From: Clostridiales bacterium UBA1390
Lineage (GTDB): Bacteria; Bacillota; Clostridia; Lachnospirales; Bianqueaceae
Assembly: GCA_002305315.1 (NCBI GenBank)
Contig: DBQQ01000052.1
Coordinates: forward strand, 146,249-208,079
Length of the DNA stretch: 61,831 bases
Direction of reading: 5' to 3'
Shown here: piece after piece, positions 16,672 to 25,243 of the stretch
How positions within the stretch are numbered: the first letter of the stretch is position 1
Layout: each line of letters begins with the position of its first letter
Translations under genes and position numbers: made by a program
The notes under the pieces: generated by a model
What the model saw: the letters and a program-made list of their open reading frames with translations, nothing else
Told to the model about the DNA's origin: nothing
The model's database searches: none

Positions 16672-17919
16672 GTGGAAGAGGGTAAAAGTGGCATGGAACA
16701 TGGATCTAGGGAAACAAGACGCATATCTCCGTACTGGTGGGGATTGGGGACGGGAATTGCGCTGGCGCTTGTGGTGATAGGACTCGGTATGTTGATTTTT
16801 CGTCCTACGATTATCCTTGGGAATACGCAATATGAAAATGGCATGAGCAGCCAGCAGATGACAGGACTCTTAAATAAGGCCAATCGAATCATCAATACCA
16901 TCGAGGAGCAGTACATCCTGGAGGATCTGAGTGTAGATGATCTGATAGAGGGAATGTATGAGGGGCTGATGGATGTTCTGGATGACCAGTATGCGGAATA
17001 TTATACGGCAGAGGAGTATGCGGAGATCAAGATCAATACCGAAGGATCTTATGGAGGCGTTGGGATATCCGTCGCAGGGCAGGATATTGTAGCGGTTTAT
17101 GAGGGAAGTCCTGCTGCGGCAGCCGGAATTCAACCAGGAGACCGGCTCATGGCAGTAGAAGGAGAAAGCATATCGGGTATGAGTACGGAGGAGCTACGGG
17201 AACGAATCAGCGGGCAGATTGGAGAGGCTAGAAATCTTACGTTGTATCGGCCGTCGGATGACAGCACCTATGATGTGGCCGTCACCTTGGCTGAGGTAGA
17301 GATTCCCACGGTGTTCTGGCACGAGATCGAGGATGGTATCATGTACCTGCAGATCACGAGCTTTGACACGGTCACAGAGGAGCAGTTCGATGAGGCCTGG
17401 GAGCAGATGACGGCCAGTGGTATGAAGGGACTCATTTTAGACCTGCGGAATAACCTGGGGGGCTCTTTGAATGCGGTCTTGGCGGTTGCGGATCATCTGG
17501 TGCCGGAGGGATTGATCGCGTATACAGAGAATAAGCAGGGAGAGCGGCAGGAGTTCTATGCGGAAGGAGAAGGAATCCAGGTACCTATGACCGTTCTGGT
17601 GAACGAGTATTCAGCCAGTGCCTCAGAACTTCTGTGCGGAGCGCTGAAGGAAAGAGATGTGGCTACGGTGGTGGGAACGACAACTTTTGGCAAGGGTATC
17701 GTGCAGACCACCTGGTCCATGTCGGATGGTACGGCCTACAAGATGACGACGGCAAAGTATTATACCCCTAACGGAAATAATATTCATGGAACGGGGATTG
17801 AACCGGATATTCAGATTGATCTGACGGAGGAACAAAAGCAGATGAGCGAGATACCGGAAGAGGAGGATATGCAGTTGCAGACAGCGTTGGAAGTGATACG
17901 AACGGACATAGGGGCATAA
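16672..17919 (+). CDS. S41 family C-terminal processing peptidase
   Basis: The 415-residue product has an N-terminal membrane anchor (residues 25-45), a PDZ domain (about 120-200, GGVGISVAGQ to GDRLMAVEGE) and an S41 protease domain. The catalytic Ser lies in SASASELL and the Lys in TTFGKGIVQT. It is CtpA/CtpB-like and trims exported proteins on the outer face of the membrane. The start is a GTG after GGAAGG. A B. subtilis-like order (ftsE, ftsX, ctp-type gene) is retained. Confidence 0.94.
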   Translation: MEEGKSGMEHGSRETRRISPYWWGLGTGIALALVVIGLGMLIFRPTIILGNTQYENGMSSQQMTGLLNKANRIINTIEEQYILEDLSVDDLIEGMYEGLMDVLDDQYAEYYTAEEYAEIKINTEGSYGGVGISVAGQDIVAVYEGSPAAAAGIQPGDRLMAVEGESISGMSTEELRERISGQIGEARNLTLYRPSDDSTYDVAVTLAEVEIPTVFWHEIEDGIMYLQITSFDTVTEEQFDEAWEQMTASGMKGLILDLRNNLGGSLNAVLAVADHLVPEGLIAYTENKQGERQEFYAEGEGIQVPMTVLVNEYSASASELLCGALKERDVATVVGTTTFGKGIVQTTWSMSDGTAYKMTTAKYYTPNGNNIHGTGIEPDIQIDLTEEQKQMSEIPEEEDMQLQTALEVIRTDIGA

Positions 17920-17923
17920 TCTC

Positions 17924-18745
17924 TTGGTCGAAGAGGGAATCGGCGCATTTTGGCGGCTCTATGCCGAGAGCCTTGTGGCGGGGATCTGCAACCCTGTCTA
18001 TGGGATCGCATTATGGATCACATATCGCCGGTACCGAAGAGAACAGCCGAAGGCAGCCTGGCAAAGGACCCTGCGTTCGGGGATTTGGGGACTTGCCGTG
18101 GGGAGTTTTGGCATACTTCTTGTCTGTACATTGGGGCTGAGCGTGAGAGTGGGGATGGATCTGGTACTGCTGTTTCCTATGGCATTATTGCTTTCCAAGA
18201 TCCGTCCCCGATTTGCCTGTTTCTCCTATAGCGGAGCCTGCGTGGGCATTCTGGGACTATGGAACCTGGCGGATGTCTCCGGGATTCTGGCCATAGTAGG
18301 TCTGCTGCACTTTATGGAGGTCTTTTTGCTAGCTGGCGGCACGTCCGCACAGGAACAATTTGTGGTCCGCGGCGGCAGAGTGCATAGAATCCTGAAACAA
18401 AGCGCGATTTGGGCGCTGCCCTTCGCTCTTTTGATCCCTGTGGCAGGCGGCGGAGGCTTGCGTATGCCGGCATGGTGGCCTTTGTGGGGGAACGGAGATA
18501 GTTTTGCGGTGTTTCCGATGACGGCTCTGGTTTTTTACGAGACGCAGGAAGCACGGAGAGAGAGTATATGGAAGCTATTGGGGTATAGCGTTCTGCTTTT
18601 CGGCCTGGCCCTATGGAACCCTCAGGACATAGTGGGCAAGATGCTGTGTTTGGCACTGATGGTGGGGGCCCATGAAGGAATGCTTCTTGTATCTTTTCCC
18701 AAAGCGCGCTATAATAAGAAAGAATCCGAAAAGAAGGAGACATAA
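17924..18745 (+). CDS. Multi-pass membrane protein at the MinJ position
   Basis: This 273-residue protein has about seven hydrophobic segments and no soluble domain. It starts at a TTG 4 bp after the S41 stop, so translation is coupled. In B. subtilis the ftsEX-ctpB region is followed by swrA and the membrane/PDZ protein MinJ. This protein resembles only a membrane part and carries no PDZ domain. A MinJ-like topological role is a positional guess; I do not recognise the family with confidence. Confidence 0.75.
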   Translation: MVEEGIGAFWRLYAESLVAGICNPVYGIALWITYRRYRREQPKAAWQRTLRSGIWGLAVGSFGILLVCTLGLSVRVGMDLVLLFPMALLLSKIRPRFACFSYSGACVGILGLWNLADVSGILAIVGLLHFMEVFLLAGGTSAQEQFVVRGGRVHRILKQSAIWALPFALLIPVAGGGGLRMPAWWPLWGNGDSFAVFPMTALVFYETQEARRESIWKLLGYSVLLFGLALWNPQDIVGKMLCLALMVGAHEGMLLVSFPKARYNKKESEKKET

Positions 18746-18746
18746 G

Positions 18747-19391
18747 ATGACGGAGAAAGTACAGAAGATTTATGAGAAACTGAAAGAAGAATATCCAGAC
18801 GTACGCTGTGAGCTGAATTATGAGACGCCTTTACAGCTTCTGGTGGCCACGGTTCTGAGCGCGCAGACAACGGATCGTCAGGTCAACCGGGTGACAGAGA
18901 CTTTTTTTAAGGATTGTCCGGATCTGGATCACCTGCTGCAACTGAGTCAGGAGGAGATCGAGACCTACATTCGAAGCCTGGGATTTTATCATATGAAGTC
19001 GCGGAACCTATACATGCTTTTTAGGGAATTGGCAGATCGATTTGGCGGAGAGGTGCCATCCACTATGGAAGAACTGACCAGCTTGCCAGGTGTGGGGAGA
19101 AAGACCGCGAACGTGGTTCTCTCCAATGCATTCGGCGTTCCGGCCATTGCAGTGGACACGCATGTGTTCCGCGTGTCGAATCGTATCGGATTGGCGCATG
19201 CCAAAAATGTAGAGGAGACGGAGAAACAGCTGCAGCAGGCGCTGGATCCTTCCATATGGTCATTGATGCATCATCTTTTGATTTTTCATGGAAGGCGTTG
19301 CTGCAGTGCCCGCAATCCCCAGTGCGAACGGTGTGTGATTGCGGCGGAATGTGAACAGAGGGAGAGAGAAACAGATGAAAAAACTGATTGA
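18747..19391 (+). CDS. nth: Endonuclease III
   Basis: The 214-residue DNA glycosylase/AP lyase of base-excision repair has the helix-hairpin-helix LPGVGRKTANVVL with the catalytic Lys, the catalytic Asp in AVDTHVFRVSNR and the C-terminal 4Fe-4S motif C-x6-C-x2-C-x5-C. GAAGGAG lies just upstream, inside the end of the preceding gene, which stops 1 bp before this ATG. It overlaps the M18 peptidase gene by 17 bp. Confidence 0.96.
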   Translation: MTEKVQKIYEKLKEEYPDVRCELNYETPLQLLVATVLSAQTTDRQVNRVTETFFKDCPDLDHLLQLSQEEIETYIRSLGFYHMKSRNLYMLFRELADRFGGEVPSTMEELTSLPGVGRKTANVVLSNAFGVPAIAVDTHVFRVSNRIGLAHAKNVEETEKQLQQALDPSIWSLMHHLLIFHGRRCCSARNPQCERCVIAAECEQRERETDEKTD

Positions 19392-20640
19392 TTTTTTGCA
19401 AAAAGGAACTTGTGCGGCTACAGTCGTGCGGGAAATGGAACAAAGATTTCAGGAAGCGGGATTTGAGAAGCTTTCATTGTCGGAGTCATGGAATCTCACA
19501 GAAGGGGGCGCTTATTATGTGGTGATTCATGAAACCTCCTGTCTGGCGTTTCGAGTCGGAGAGGGGCGGCGTCAGGCGCCGTTTTTTCGCTTGGTCAGCG
19601 CACATACGGATCAGCCCGGTTTCCGGCTGAAACCGGAGCCAGAATTGGAAAAGGGGCATAGCAGTAAGCTGAATGTGAGTGTATACGGTGGTCCCATCTA
19701 CAGTACCTGGCTGGATCGTCCGCTGTCGTTAGCGGGGAAGGTGGCAGTGCGCAGCCAGCATCTGTTTGAAACAGATGTACGTGTGGTAGACCTTACGCGT
19801 CCACTGCTCGTGATTCCCAATCTGGCCATCCATATGAATCGAGAGGTCAATCGCGGTGTGGAGCTGAATCCACAGGTGGATATGCAGCCATTGGCTGGCC
19901 TGGATCTGTCGGAGCATTTCGTGCGGGAGGCGCTGGGAGAGACGCTGGGAGTCGAAACAGAAGCGATTCTGGACTATGATCTTTTTACCTATAATACAGA
20001 CACTCCGATGACGACAGGATGGAATGGAGAATTTCTTTCTTCACCGAGACTGGACGATTTGGTGATGGTCAGCGCGGCCATGGAGGCGTTGATCGAGAAT
20101 ACACCGCAGACGGGGGTGACCGTACTGGCGGCCTTAGATCATGAGGAGATCGGCAGCAGGACGCCGCAGGGAGGCGGATCGGCCATGGTATCGCTGCTGT
20201 TGGAAAAGATCGCCGCATGCCTGGGATTAGATCGCCGTGCCTTTATGGACGCATTGACAGGGTCTTTCATGCTGTCGGCAGATGTGGCGCATGCAGTGCA
20301 TCCGAACCATTCCGAGGCGCATGACGTCAAAGTGTATCCCATTCTGGGCGGCGGTCCGGTGATTAAGCTGGATGCAGGACAGCGATACATGACCAATGCG
20401 GCAGACTATAGCGTGTATCGGCAGATCTGCGAGAGAGAGAAAGTGCCGGTTCAGACCTTTATCAGCAGAGCGGATAAGGTGAGCGGCTCAACATTGGGCC
20501 CCGTGATGTGCGCCTACTTGCCTTGTCGGATTGTGGATATCGGTACGCCCATCCTGTCCATGCATTCTGCTCGGGAGATGATGGCCTGGGCGGATTATGA
20601 GTATACCCGGCGATCCTTCTGCGGATTTTACAAATTGTAA
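19375..20640 (+). CDS. M18 family aminopeptidase
   Basis: The 421-residue product is a cytosolic di-zinc aminopeptidase. Metal and catalytic motifs are SAHTDQPGF, SPRLDDL, LDHEEIGS and the late SADVAHAVHPN; the length fits the family. It removes N-terminal acidic or neutral residues from peptides. It starts inside the end of nth, so the two are translationally coupled. No terminator was seen, but a new promoter follows for the DUF6106 gene. Confidence 0.94.
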   Translation: MKKLIDFLQKGTCAATVVREMEQRFQEAGFEKLSLSESWNLTEGGAYYVVIHETSCLAFRVGEGRRQAPFFRLVSAHTDQPGFRLKPEPELEKGHSSKLNVSVYGGPIYSTWLDRPLSLAGKVAVRSQHLFETDVRVVDLTRPLLVIPNLAIHMNREVNRGVELNPQVDMQPLAGLDLSEHFVREALGETLGVETEAILDYDLFTYNTDTPMTTGWNGEFLSSPRLDDLVMVSAAMEALIENTPQTGVTVLAALDHEEIGSRTPQGGGSAMVSLLLEKIAACLGLDRRAFMDALTGSFMLSADVAHAVHPNHSEAHDVKVYPILGGGPVIKLDAGQRYMTNAADYSVYRQICEREKVPVQTFISRADKVSGSTLGPVMCAYLPCRIVDIGTPILSMHSAREMMAWADYEYTRRSFCGFYKL

Positions 20641-20642
20641 AC

Positions 20643-20671
20643 TTGTATCTGGACTGTTTCTATGCTATAAT
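20643..20671 (+). promoter_or_regulatory. Promoter of the DUF6106 gene
   Basis: TTGTAT, a 17-nt spacer and a perfect TATAAT lie about 50 nt upstream of the start codon. Confidence 0.8.
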
Positions 20672-20721
20672 GTAGAAAATCCGCGAATGCGGTATGACAC
20701 AAATGGGAGGAACATGGATCT

Positions 20722-21231
20722 ATGGAGAACGTTTTTATTGAGTGTATGGTGCGGCGAGAAGATCAGACGGCACGTATCATCAAGAAGGTAGGAATGATTT
20801 TGGGTGCGGTGGTGATCAATGCCTTTGCGCTTCTCTTAATAACCATGTTTTTCTCGATCGTTCTGGTAGCGACTTGTCTGTTTATTTACTTCTTTTGGCG
20901 AAGGATCGATCGGGAATATGAGTATATCTACACGGACGGATTGCTTGATGTAGATGTCATTTTCGGCAAGAATAGCCGTAAGCGTCTTTTGAGCGTGGAT
21001 GCCAAGGAGTTTCAGATGGTGGTGCCTGCAGACAGTCAGAATCACCATAACCAATTGGAAGCGAAGTACGACAAGGTGATCGATGCAGGACGGGGTGGGC
21101 TCAACGAGAAGTCTTATATCGGGATTCTGACGAAGGATGAGAAGACCATCAAGCTGATCTTCGAACCGGATGAGCGAATGGTAGCCGCCTTGAAGCGATA
21201 TATTCCCAGGAAATTTGAGGCCAGAGCCTGA
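20722..21231 (+). CDS. DUF6106 family membrane protein
   Basis: The 169-residue protein begins MENVFIECMVRRE and has one or two transmembrane helices (residues 24-58). A soluble domain of about 110 residues follows, with YTDGLLDVDVIFGKNSRKRL. This matches the small clostridial family DUF6106, whose function is unknown. Its stop overlaps the start of the dipeptidase gene by 1 base (TGATG), so the two are co-translated. Confidence 0.85.
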   Translation: MENVFIECMVRREDQTARIIKKVGMILGAVVINAFALLLITMFFSIVLVATCLFIYFFWRRIDREYEYIYTDGLLDVDVIFGKNSRKRLLSVDAKEFQMVVPADSQNHHNQLEAKYDKVIDAGRGGLNEKSYIGILTKDEKTIKLIFEPDERMVAALKRYIPRKFEARA

Positions 21232-21950
21232 TGGAACTGACGGATTGGATAGAGCGGTCCATTCCGGAGCCGGTTCCGGATGCACCGTATCCCTTTCCGG
21301 AGGAATGCGGAGAGAGTCTGGTGGATATCACAGACAGGCCTCGGCTGTACTATGGAGCCAAATATGCGGAGATGGGGCTGTCGGGGGCACTCAGACGCTG
21401 TTATGTGCGCCAGACGGTGGCGCATATGCTGCAAAACGTGTTAGACAGCCTGCCGTCGGCCTTTTCTCTTTGGATCTATGATACATTGCGGCCTGTTGCG
21501 GTACAGAAAAGCATCTATGATCTGTATTGGCATCAGTTGGAAATGGCGCATCCAGAGGCGGATCGGGAGCAGATTCTGCGCTGGATGGATGATTTTGTGG
21601 CCTATCCTCGGATTGACAGACAGCGTCCAACGCCACATTCGACAGGAGGAGCGGTGGATCTGACACTATGCCTTCATGGAGAAAAACTTCCCATGGGGAC
21701 GTATTTCGATGATCTTACGGATCGAGCGCATACTCGGTATTATGAGAATCGAGATGATCTATCAGCGCAGGAGAGAAGGTATCGCGATAACAGACGGCTT
21801 CTGTACCATGTGATGTGTGACGCGGGTTTTGTGAATTACCAGAATGAGTGGTGGCATTATGCGTATGGGGATCGTGCCTGGGGACATGCGACGGGGCGTA
21901 CACCCATTTACGGCTATATGGAATCACCACAGAATTTGAAGTTAGATTAA
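21231..21950 (+). CDS. D-Ala-D-Ala dipeptidase, VanX-like (M15D)
   Basis: The 239-residue product has the M15D zinc peptidase motifs: a DTLRP segment near residue 83, HSTGGAVDL with the zinc His and Asp, and the C-terminal EWWHYAYGDR with the catalytic Glu and third zinc ligand. Such enzymes hydrolyse D-Ala-D-Ala. No vanH, vanA or VanRS genes are adjacent, so it is more likely for wall-dipeptide recycling than for glycopeptide resistance. No signal peptide is seen, so it is cytosolic. Confidence 0.92.
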   Translation: MELTDWIERSIPEPVPDAPYPFPEECGESLVDITDRPRLYYGAKYAEMGLSGALRRCYVRQTVAHMLQNVLDSLPSAFSLWIYDTLRPVAVQKSIYDLYWHQLEMAHPEADREQILRWMDDFVAYPRIDRQRPTPHSTGGAVDLTLCLHGEKLPMGTYFDDLTDRAHTRYYENRDDLSAQERRYRDNRRLLYHVMCDAGFVNYQNEWWHYAYGDRAWGHATGRTPIYGYMESPQNLKLD

Positions 21951-21959
21951 AAAAAGGTC

Positions 21960-21988
21960 TTGCTTTTTGAGCGAGAGTGTAGTATAAT
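21960..21988 (+). promoter_or_regulatory. Promoter of tRNA-Gly
   Basis: TTGCTT, a 17-nt spacer and TATAAT lie 30 nt before the mature tRNA. Confidence 0.85.
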
Positions 21989-22018
21989 ATTTCTCGTCGG
22001 TGCAAAACCGACAGATTT

Positions 22019-22090
22019 GCGCGAGTGGCTCAGTGGTAGAGCATCGCCTTGCCAAGGCGAGGGTCGCGGGTTCGAATCCCGTCTCGCGCT
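22019..22090 (+). tRNA. tRNA-Gly (GCC)
   Basis: The acceptor stem GCGCGAG pairs with CTCGCGC and leaves discriminator T. The anticodon GCC is at 22051-22053, and the T-loop GGTTCGAATCC is canonical. CCA is not encoded. A T-run follows the acceptor stem at once and probably helps termination. Confidence 0.97.
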
Positions 22091-22108
22091 TTTTTTATTT
22101 GTAAAATG

Positions 22109-22137
22109 TTGGATTTTTGTGGAGTCTGTGATATAAT
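22109..22137 (+). promoter_or_regulatory. Promoter of the first oligogalacturonate lyase gene
   Basis: TTGGAT, a 17-nt spacer and TATAAT lie just after the tRNA. The transcript would have a leader of about 45 nt. Confidence 0.8.
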
Positions 22138-22188
22138 GAGCGCATAGATGTAGCGATTTTATACTTATACCACAAGGGGGAACACTAA

Positions 22189-23337
22189 ATGAAAGCATTT
22201 CAAACCTATCCATCAGAAGTACGAGTTTATCAAGACAGAATATCCGGCGCGACGGTGCATCAGCTGACGGGCTATTTGTGCCATAGTTTTCATACCTATT
22301 TTACCAATAATGGGTGGTGGGACAAGAATCGCCGGCTTCTTTTCTGTTCGGACAGAGGCAATGCCGCCAATCTGTTCAGCATCGAAATCGAGAGCGGTGA
22401 GATCAGCCGTCTGACGGATTTTCAGCCAGGGGACCGTACGCCGGTATATTTTGTCAATGATGTCAATTCGAAGCGGGACGCGGTGTGCTTCATCAGGGAT
22501 CGAAAGCTTTATCTACTGGATCTCGCGACGCTGGAAAGTCAGCTTCTATACGAGGCGCCGAAGGGGTTTCTCATGAGTGTGGGGCTGTGGGGCGCCGAAG
22601 GGCGGTATGTCTATGTGGTGCTGACAGAAGATCTGTCGGATCGCATCTATGCGGATCTGAATGCCAGTTATGTGGGGATGCAGGAGACCTTTGAGGCCAA
22701 GCCGGATTGTCGGATTGTGCGGGTTGATGCGGAACATGGCGGCGGCGAGGTTTTGTGGCAGGAAAACTGCTGGATAGGACATGCCAATCCTTCTCCAACG
22801 CGATCCAATCTCTTGACGTTCTGTCATGAAGGGCCTTGGAATCTGGTGGATCAGCGTATGTGGGTGTTAGATACCGATACGGGAAAGGCCGAGATGCTGA
22901 GACCGCGCCGTATCCCGGAAGAGCAGATTGGTCATGAATATTGGTATCAGGATGGCGTACGAGTCGGTTATCAAGTGCATAAGCCGGGAGCCGGTTCTTA
23001 TTTCGGCGTCATTGATTATGATGGACAAAACGAACAGGAGGCGCCCTGCGTGCCATTCCCCAGTCCGGATCATATCCATTCTAATGATTTTCGCCTGATT
23101 GTCAGCGACTCGGGAAACTGTATCAAGCTGTACCGCTATAATGGAACCGATTTTGATGAGGCGCGTGTCCTGTGCATGCATGACGGAAGCTTTTTCTATC
23201 AGTATCATCATCCACATCCCCGGTTTACAACCGATGGGAAACAGGTCCTTTTTAACAGTAACGTGAGTGGGTACTGCAATCTTTATTTGGTGGATGTGCC
23301 GGAAGACGTAGCAGCATTACCCAGAGTAGAGGAATAA
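22189..23337 (+). CDS. ogl: Oligogalacturonate lyase (PL22), copy 1
   Basis: The 382-residue cytosolic enzyme belongs to the seven-bladed beta-propeller PL22 family, which splits unsaturated oligogalacturonates from pectin into monomers. The conserved residues are all present: HEYWY with the presumed base His249, HSNDF, and the metal motif QYHHPHP with Gln338, His341 and His343. AAGGGGG lies before the ATG. It has its own promoter and a close tandem paralogue downstream, so the organism probably uses pectin fragments. Confidence 0.93.
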   Translation: MKAFQTYPSEVRVYQDRISGATVHQLTGYLCHSFHTYFTNNGWWDKNRRLLFCSDRGNAANLFSIEIESGEISRLTDFQPGDRTPVYFVNDVNSKRDAVCFIRDRKLYLLDLATLESQLLYEAPKGFLMSVGLWGAEGRYVYVVLTEDLSDRIYADLNASYVGMQETFEAKPDCRIVRVDAEHGGGEVLWQENCWIGHANPSPTRSNLLTFCHEGPWNLVDQRMWVLDTDTGKAEMLRPRRIPEEQIGHEYWYQDGVRVGYQVHKPGAGSYFGVIDYDGQNEQEAPCVPFPSPDHIHSNDFRLIVSDSGNCIKLYRYNGTDFDEARVLCMHDGSFFYQYHHPHPRFTTDGKQVLFNSNVSGYCNLYLVDVPEDVAALPRVEE

Positions 23338-23439
23338 TCACTTGGCAGAACTGCTAATCATTCTTCAATAAAGCCTTTTTCTATTGGTAAAGTATGATAT
23401 AATAGTCTCATCACTTTTCTACAGAAAGGGGTCATACCT

Positions 23440-24588
23440 ATGAAAGCATTTGCAACCTATCCATCAGAAATGAGCACTTACCAGGATCGCATTTCCGGCG
23501 TCACCGTCCATCGTCTGACGAATTACCTGTGCCATAGCCATCATGCGTATTTTACAAATAACGGATGGTGGGATGAGAATCGCAGACTTCTCTTCTGCTC
23601 AGACCGGGAGAATGCTTCGAATCTGTTCAGCATCGAGATCGCTACAGGTGAGATCAGCCGTCTGACGGATTTTGCGCCCGGAGATCGCACACCGGTACAT
23701 TTCTCCAACGATGTCAATCCCAAGCGCCCAGAGGTCTATTATACAAGAGAAGAAAAACTCTATGCGCTGGATCTTATGACATTGGAAAGCCGCCTTCTAT
23801 ATGAGACGCCAAAGGGCTTTACAATTCATGGCGGACTGGTAGGGGCGGATGGCCGCTATACTTATGTCGTCCTGAAGGAGGATCTGTCGGACAGAATCTA
23901 TGCGAATCTGAGTGCCAGCTATGTTGGCATGCGTGAAATCTTTGCAGCAAAACCCGACTGCCGTATTGTCCGGATTGACACGGAGAATGGCGGCGGCGAA
24001 GAGCTGTGGCAGGAAAACTGCTGGATTGGCCATGTGAATCCTTCGCCGACGCAGCCGAATCTTCTGACATTCTGTCACGAAGGTCCCTGGCATATGGTGG
24101 ATCATAGAATCTGGGTCATGGATACAAACACCTGCAAGCCCATGAAGCTTCGTCCTCGTAAGATGGAAGGGGAGAAAGTCGGACACGAGTATTGGTATGC
24201 CGATGGTAAGCGCGTCGGATATCAGGCGCATAAACCGGAAATGGGTTCTTATTTCGGCGTCATCGATTATGATGGCCAAAATGAATTTGAGGCGCCTTGT
24301 GTACCATTCCCCAGTCCGGATCATGTACACTCCAACGACTTCAACTTGATTGTCAGTGATTCCGGAAAATCCATTAAGCTGTACCGCTATAATGGAACCG
24401 ATTTCGATGAGGCGCGCGTTCTGTGCATGCACGACGGCAGCTTCTTCTATGGCAGCCATCATCCGCATCCTCGCTTTACCGCCGATGGAAAGCAGATTCT
24501 ATTCAACAGCAATGTAAGTGGCTACTGCAACTTGTATCTGGCAGATGTACCAGACGATGTGACAGCATTGCCTAAAGTGGAAGTATAA
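23440..24588 (+). CDS. Oligogalacturonate lyase paralogue, copy 2
   Basis: This protein has exactly the same length (382 residues) as copy 1 and is very similar along its whole length, so the pair is a recent tandem duplication. HEYWY, HSNDF and both His of HHPHP are conserved, but the Gln at 338 that is expected to bind the metal is Gly here (GSHHPHP). It may be less active or changed in specificity. It has AAAGGGG before the ATG and a TATAAT upstream (near 23397), and ends at a terminator. Confidence 0.9.
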   Translation: MKAFATYPSEMSTYQDRISGVTVHRLTNYLCHSHHAYFTNNGWWDENRRLLFCSDRENASNLFSIEIATGEISRLTDFAPGDRTPVHFSNDVNPKRPEVYYTREEKLYALDLMTLESRLLYETPKGFTIHGGLVGADGRYTYVVLKEDLSDRIYANLSASYVGMREIFAAKPDCRIVRIDTENGGGEELWQENCWIGHVNPSPTQPNLLTFCHEGPWHMVDHRIWVMDTNTCKPMKLRPRKMEGEKVGHEYWYADGKRVGYQAHKPEMGSYFGVIDYDGQNEFEAPCVPFPSPDHVHSNDFNLIVSDSGKSIKLYRYNGTDFDEARVLCMHDGSFFYGSHHPHPRFTADGKQILFNSNVSGYCNLYLADVPDDVTALPKVEV

Positions 24589-24602
24589 TTGAAGAGTATC
24601 TG

Positions 24603-24627
24603 AATGCCCTGCCTTTGGCAGGGCATT
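24603..24627 (+). terminator. Terminator of oligogalacturonate lyase copy 2
   Basis: An 11-bp perfect stem (24603-24613 / 24617-24627) closes a TTT loop. The T-run is short (TTTCC overlaps the arm). It sits immediately before the repeat array. Confidence 0.8.
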
Positions 24628-24639
24628 TCCTATGTATCA

Positions 24640-25190
24640 TTGAATTCCCGGGTTCTAGGTCTCTGCGGTTCCGAAAGCAGTCTGGGTGATGATACTACGC
24701 GACGCATAGTATCATCAAAATCTTGGTTTTTGGGCCTCTGCGGCGCCGAAAAGCCCCTAGGTGATGATACCCCGCGACACATAGTATCATCAAAAACTTG
24801 GTTTTGGGCCTCTACGGCCTCGAAAAGCCCCAAGGTGATGATACCCCGCGACGCATAGTATCATCAAAAACTTGGTTTTCGGGCCTCTGTGGCCCCGAAA
24901 AGCCCCAAGGTGATGATACCATGCGACACATAGTATCATCAAAAACTTGGTTTTTGGGTCTCTGCGACCTCGAAAAGCCCCTAGGTGATGATACCCCGCG
25001 ACACATAGTATCATCAAAAACTTGGTTTTCGGGTCTCTGCGGCGCCGAAAACGCCTTAGGTGATGATACCCCGCGACGCATAGTATCATCAAAAACCGTG
25101 ATTATGGGTCTCTGCGGCGCCGAAAACGCCCTAGGCATAGTATCATCGAATTCCCGGGTTCCACGCCTTACGGCTTCGAAGGCATTCACA
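24640..25190. repeat. Tandem array of a 75-bp two-hairpin repeat
   Basis: The core GTATCATCAAAA recurs at intervals of 75, 74, 75, 75, 75 and 57 bp, giving about seven units. Each unit holds two dyads: TGATGATAC with GTATCATCA around a 13-nt loop, and a TTTTCGGG with CCCGAAAA type hairpin with a variable GGCC core. The two end units share a different version that starts GAATTCCCGGGTTC. The last internal unit lacks one dyad half. Because the period is 25 codons, both strands show open frames with 25-residue repeats, but no ribosome site or start supports a gene. Nothing else is in this gene-free stretch of about 650 bp. Confidence 0.92.
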
Positions 25191-25199
25191 ACGATGACA

Positions 25200-25230
25200 T
25201 AAAAAAGAGGCTACCATTGCGGTAGCCCCT
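25200..25230 (-). terminator. Terminator of rubrerythrin
   Basis: On the minus strand the stem (25230-25221 / 25215-25206, one mismatch) is followed by TTTTTT. It lies 14 bp past the stop codon. Confidence 0.9.
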
Positions 25231-25243
25231 TTCGTATTGCAAA

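Noticed and set aside
21231..21950. Vancomycin resistance determinant
   Set aside because: The VanX-like dipeptidase stands with a DUF6106 gene. No vanH, vanA-type ligase or VanRS pair is nearby, and lone M15D enzymes are common.
24640..25190. CRISPR-like array
   Set aside because: Spacing is regular, but the whole 75-bp unit is conserved, so there are no unique spacers, and no cas genes are nearby.
22019..25190. Genomic island attached at tRNA-Gly (lyase pair plus repeats)
   Set aside because: No integrase and no repeated tRNA 3' end were found downstream. The GAATTCCCGGGTTC at the array ends resembles a T-loop only by chance.
24604..25202. Repeat-protein genes on both strands in the array
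   Set aside because: The frames are open only because the period is 25 codons. No ribosome site, start context or family supports them, and they run in several frames on both strands.
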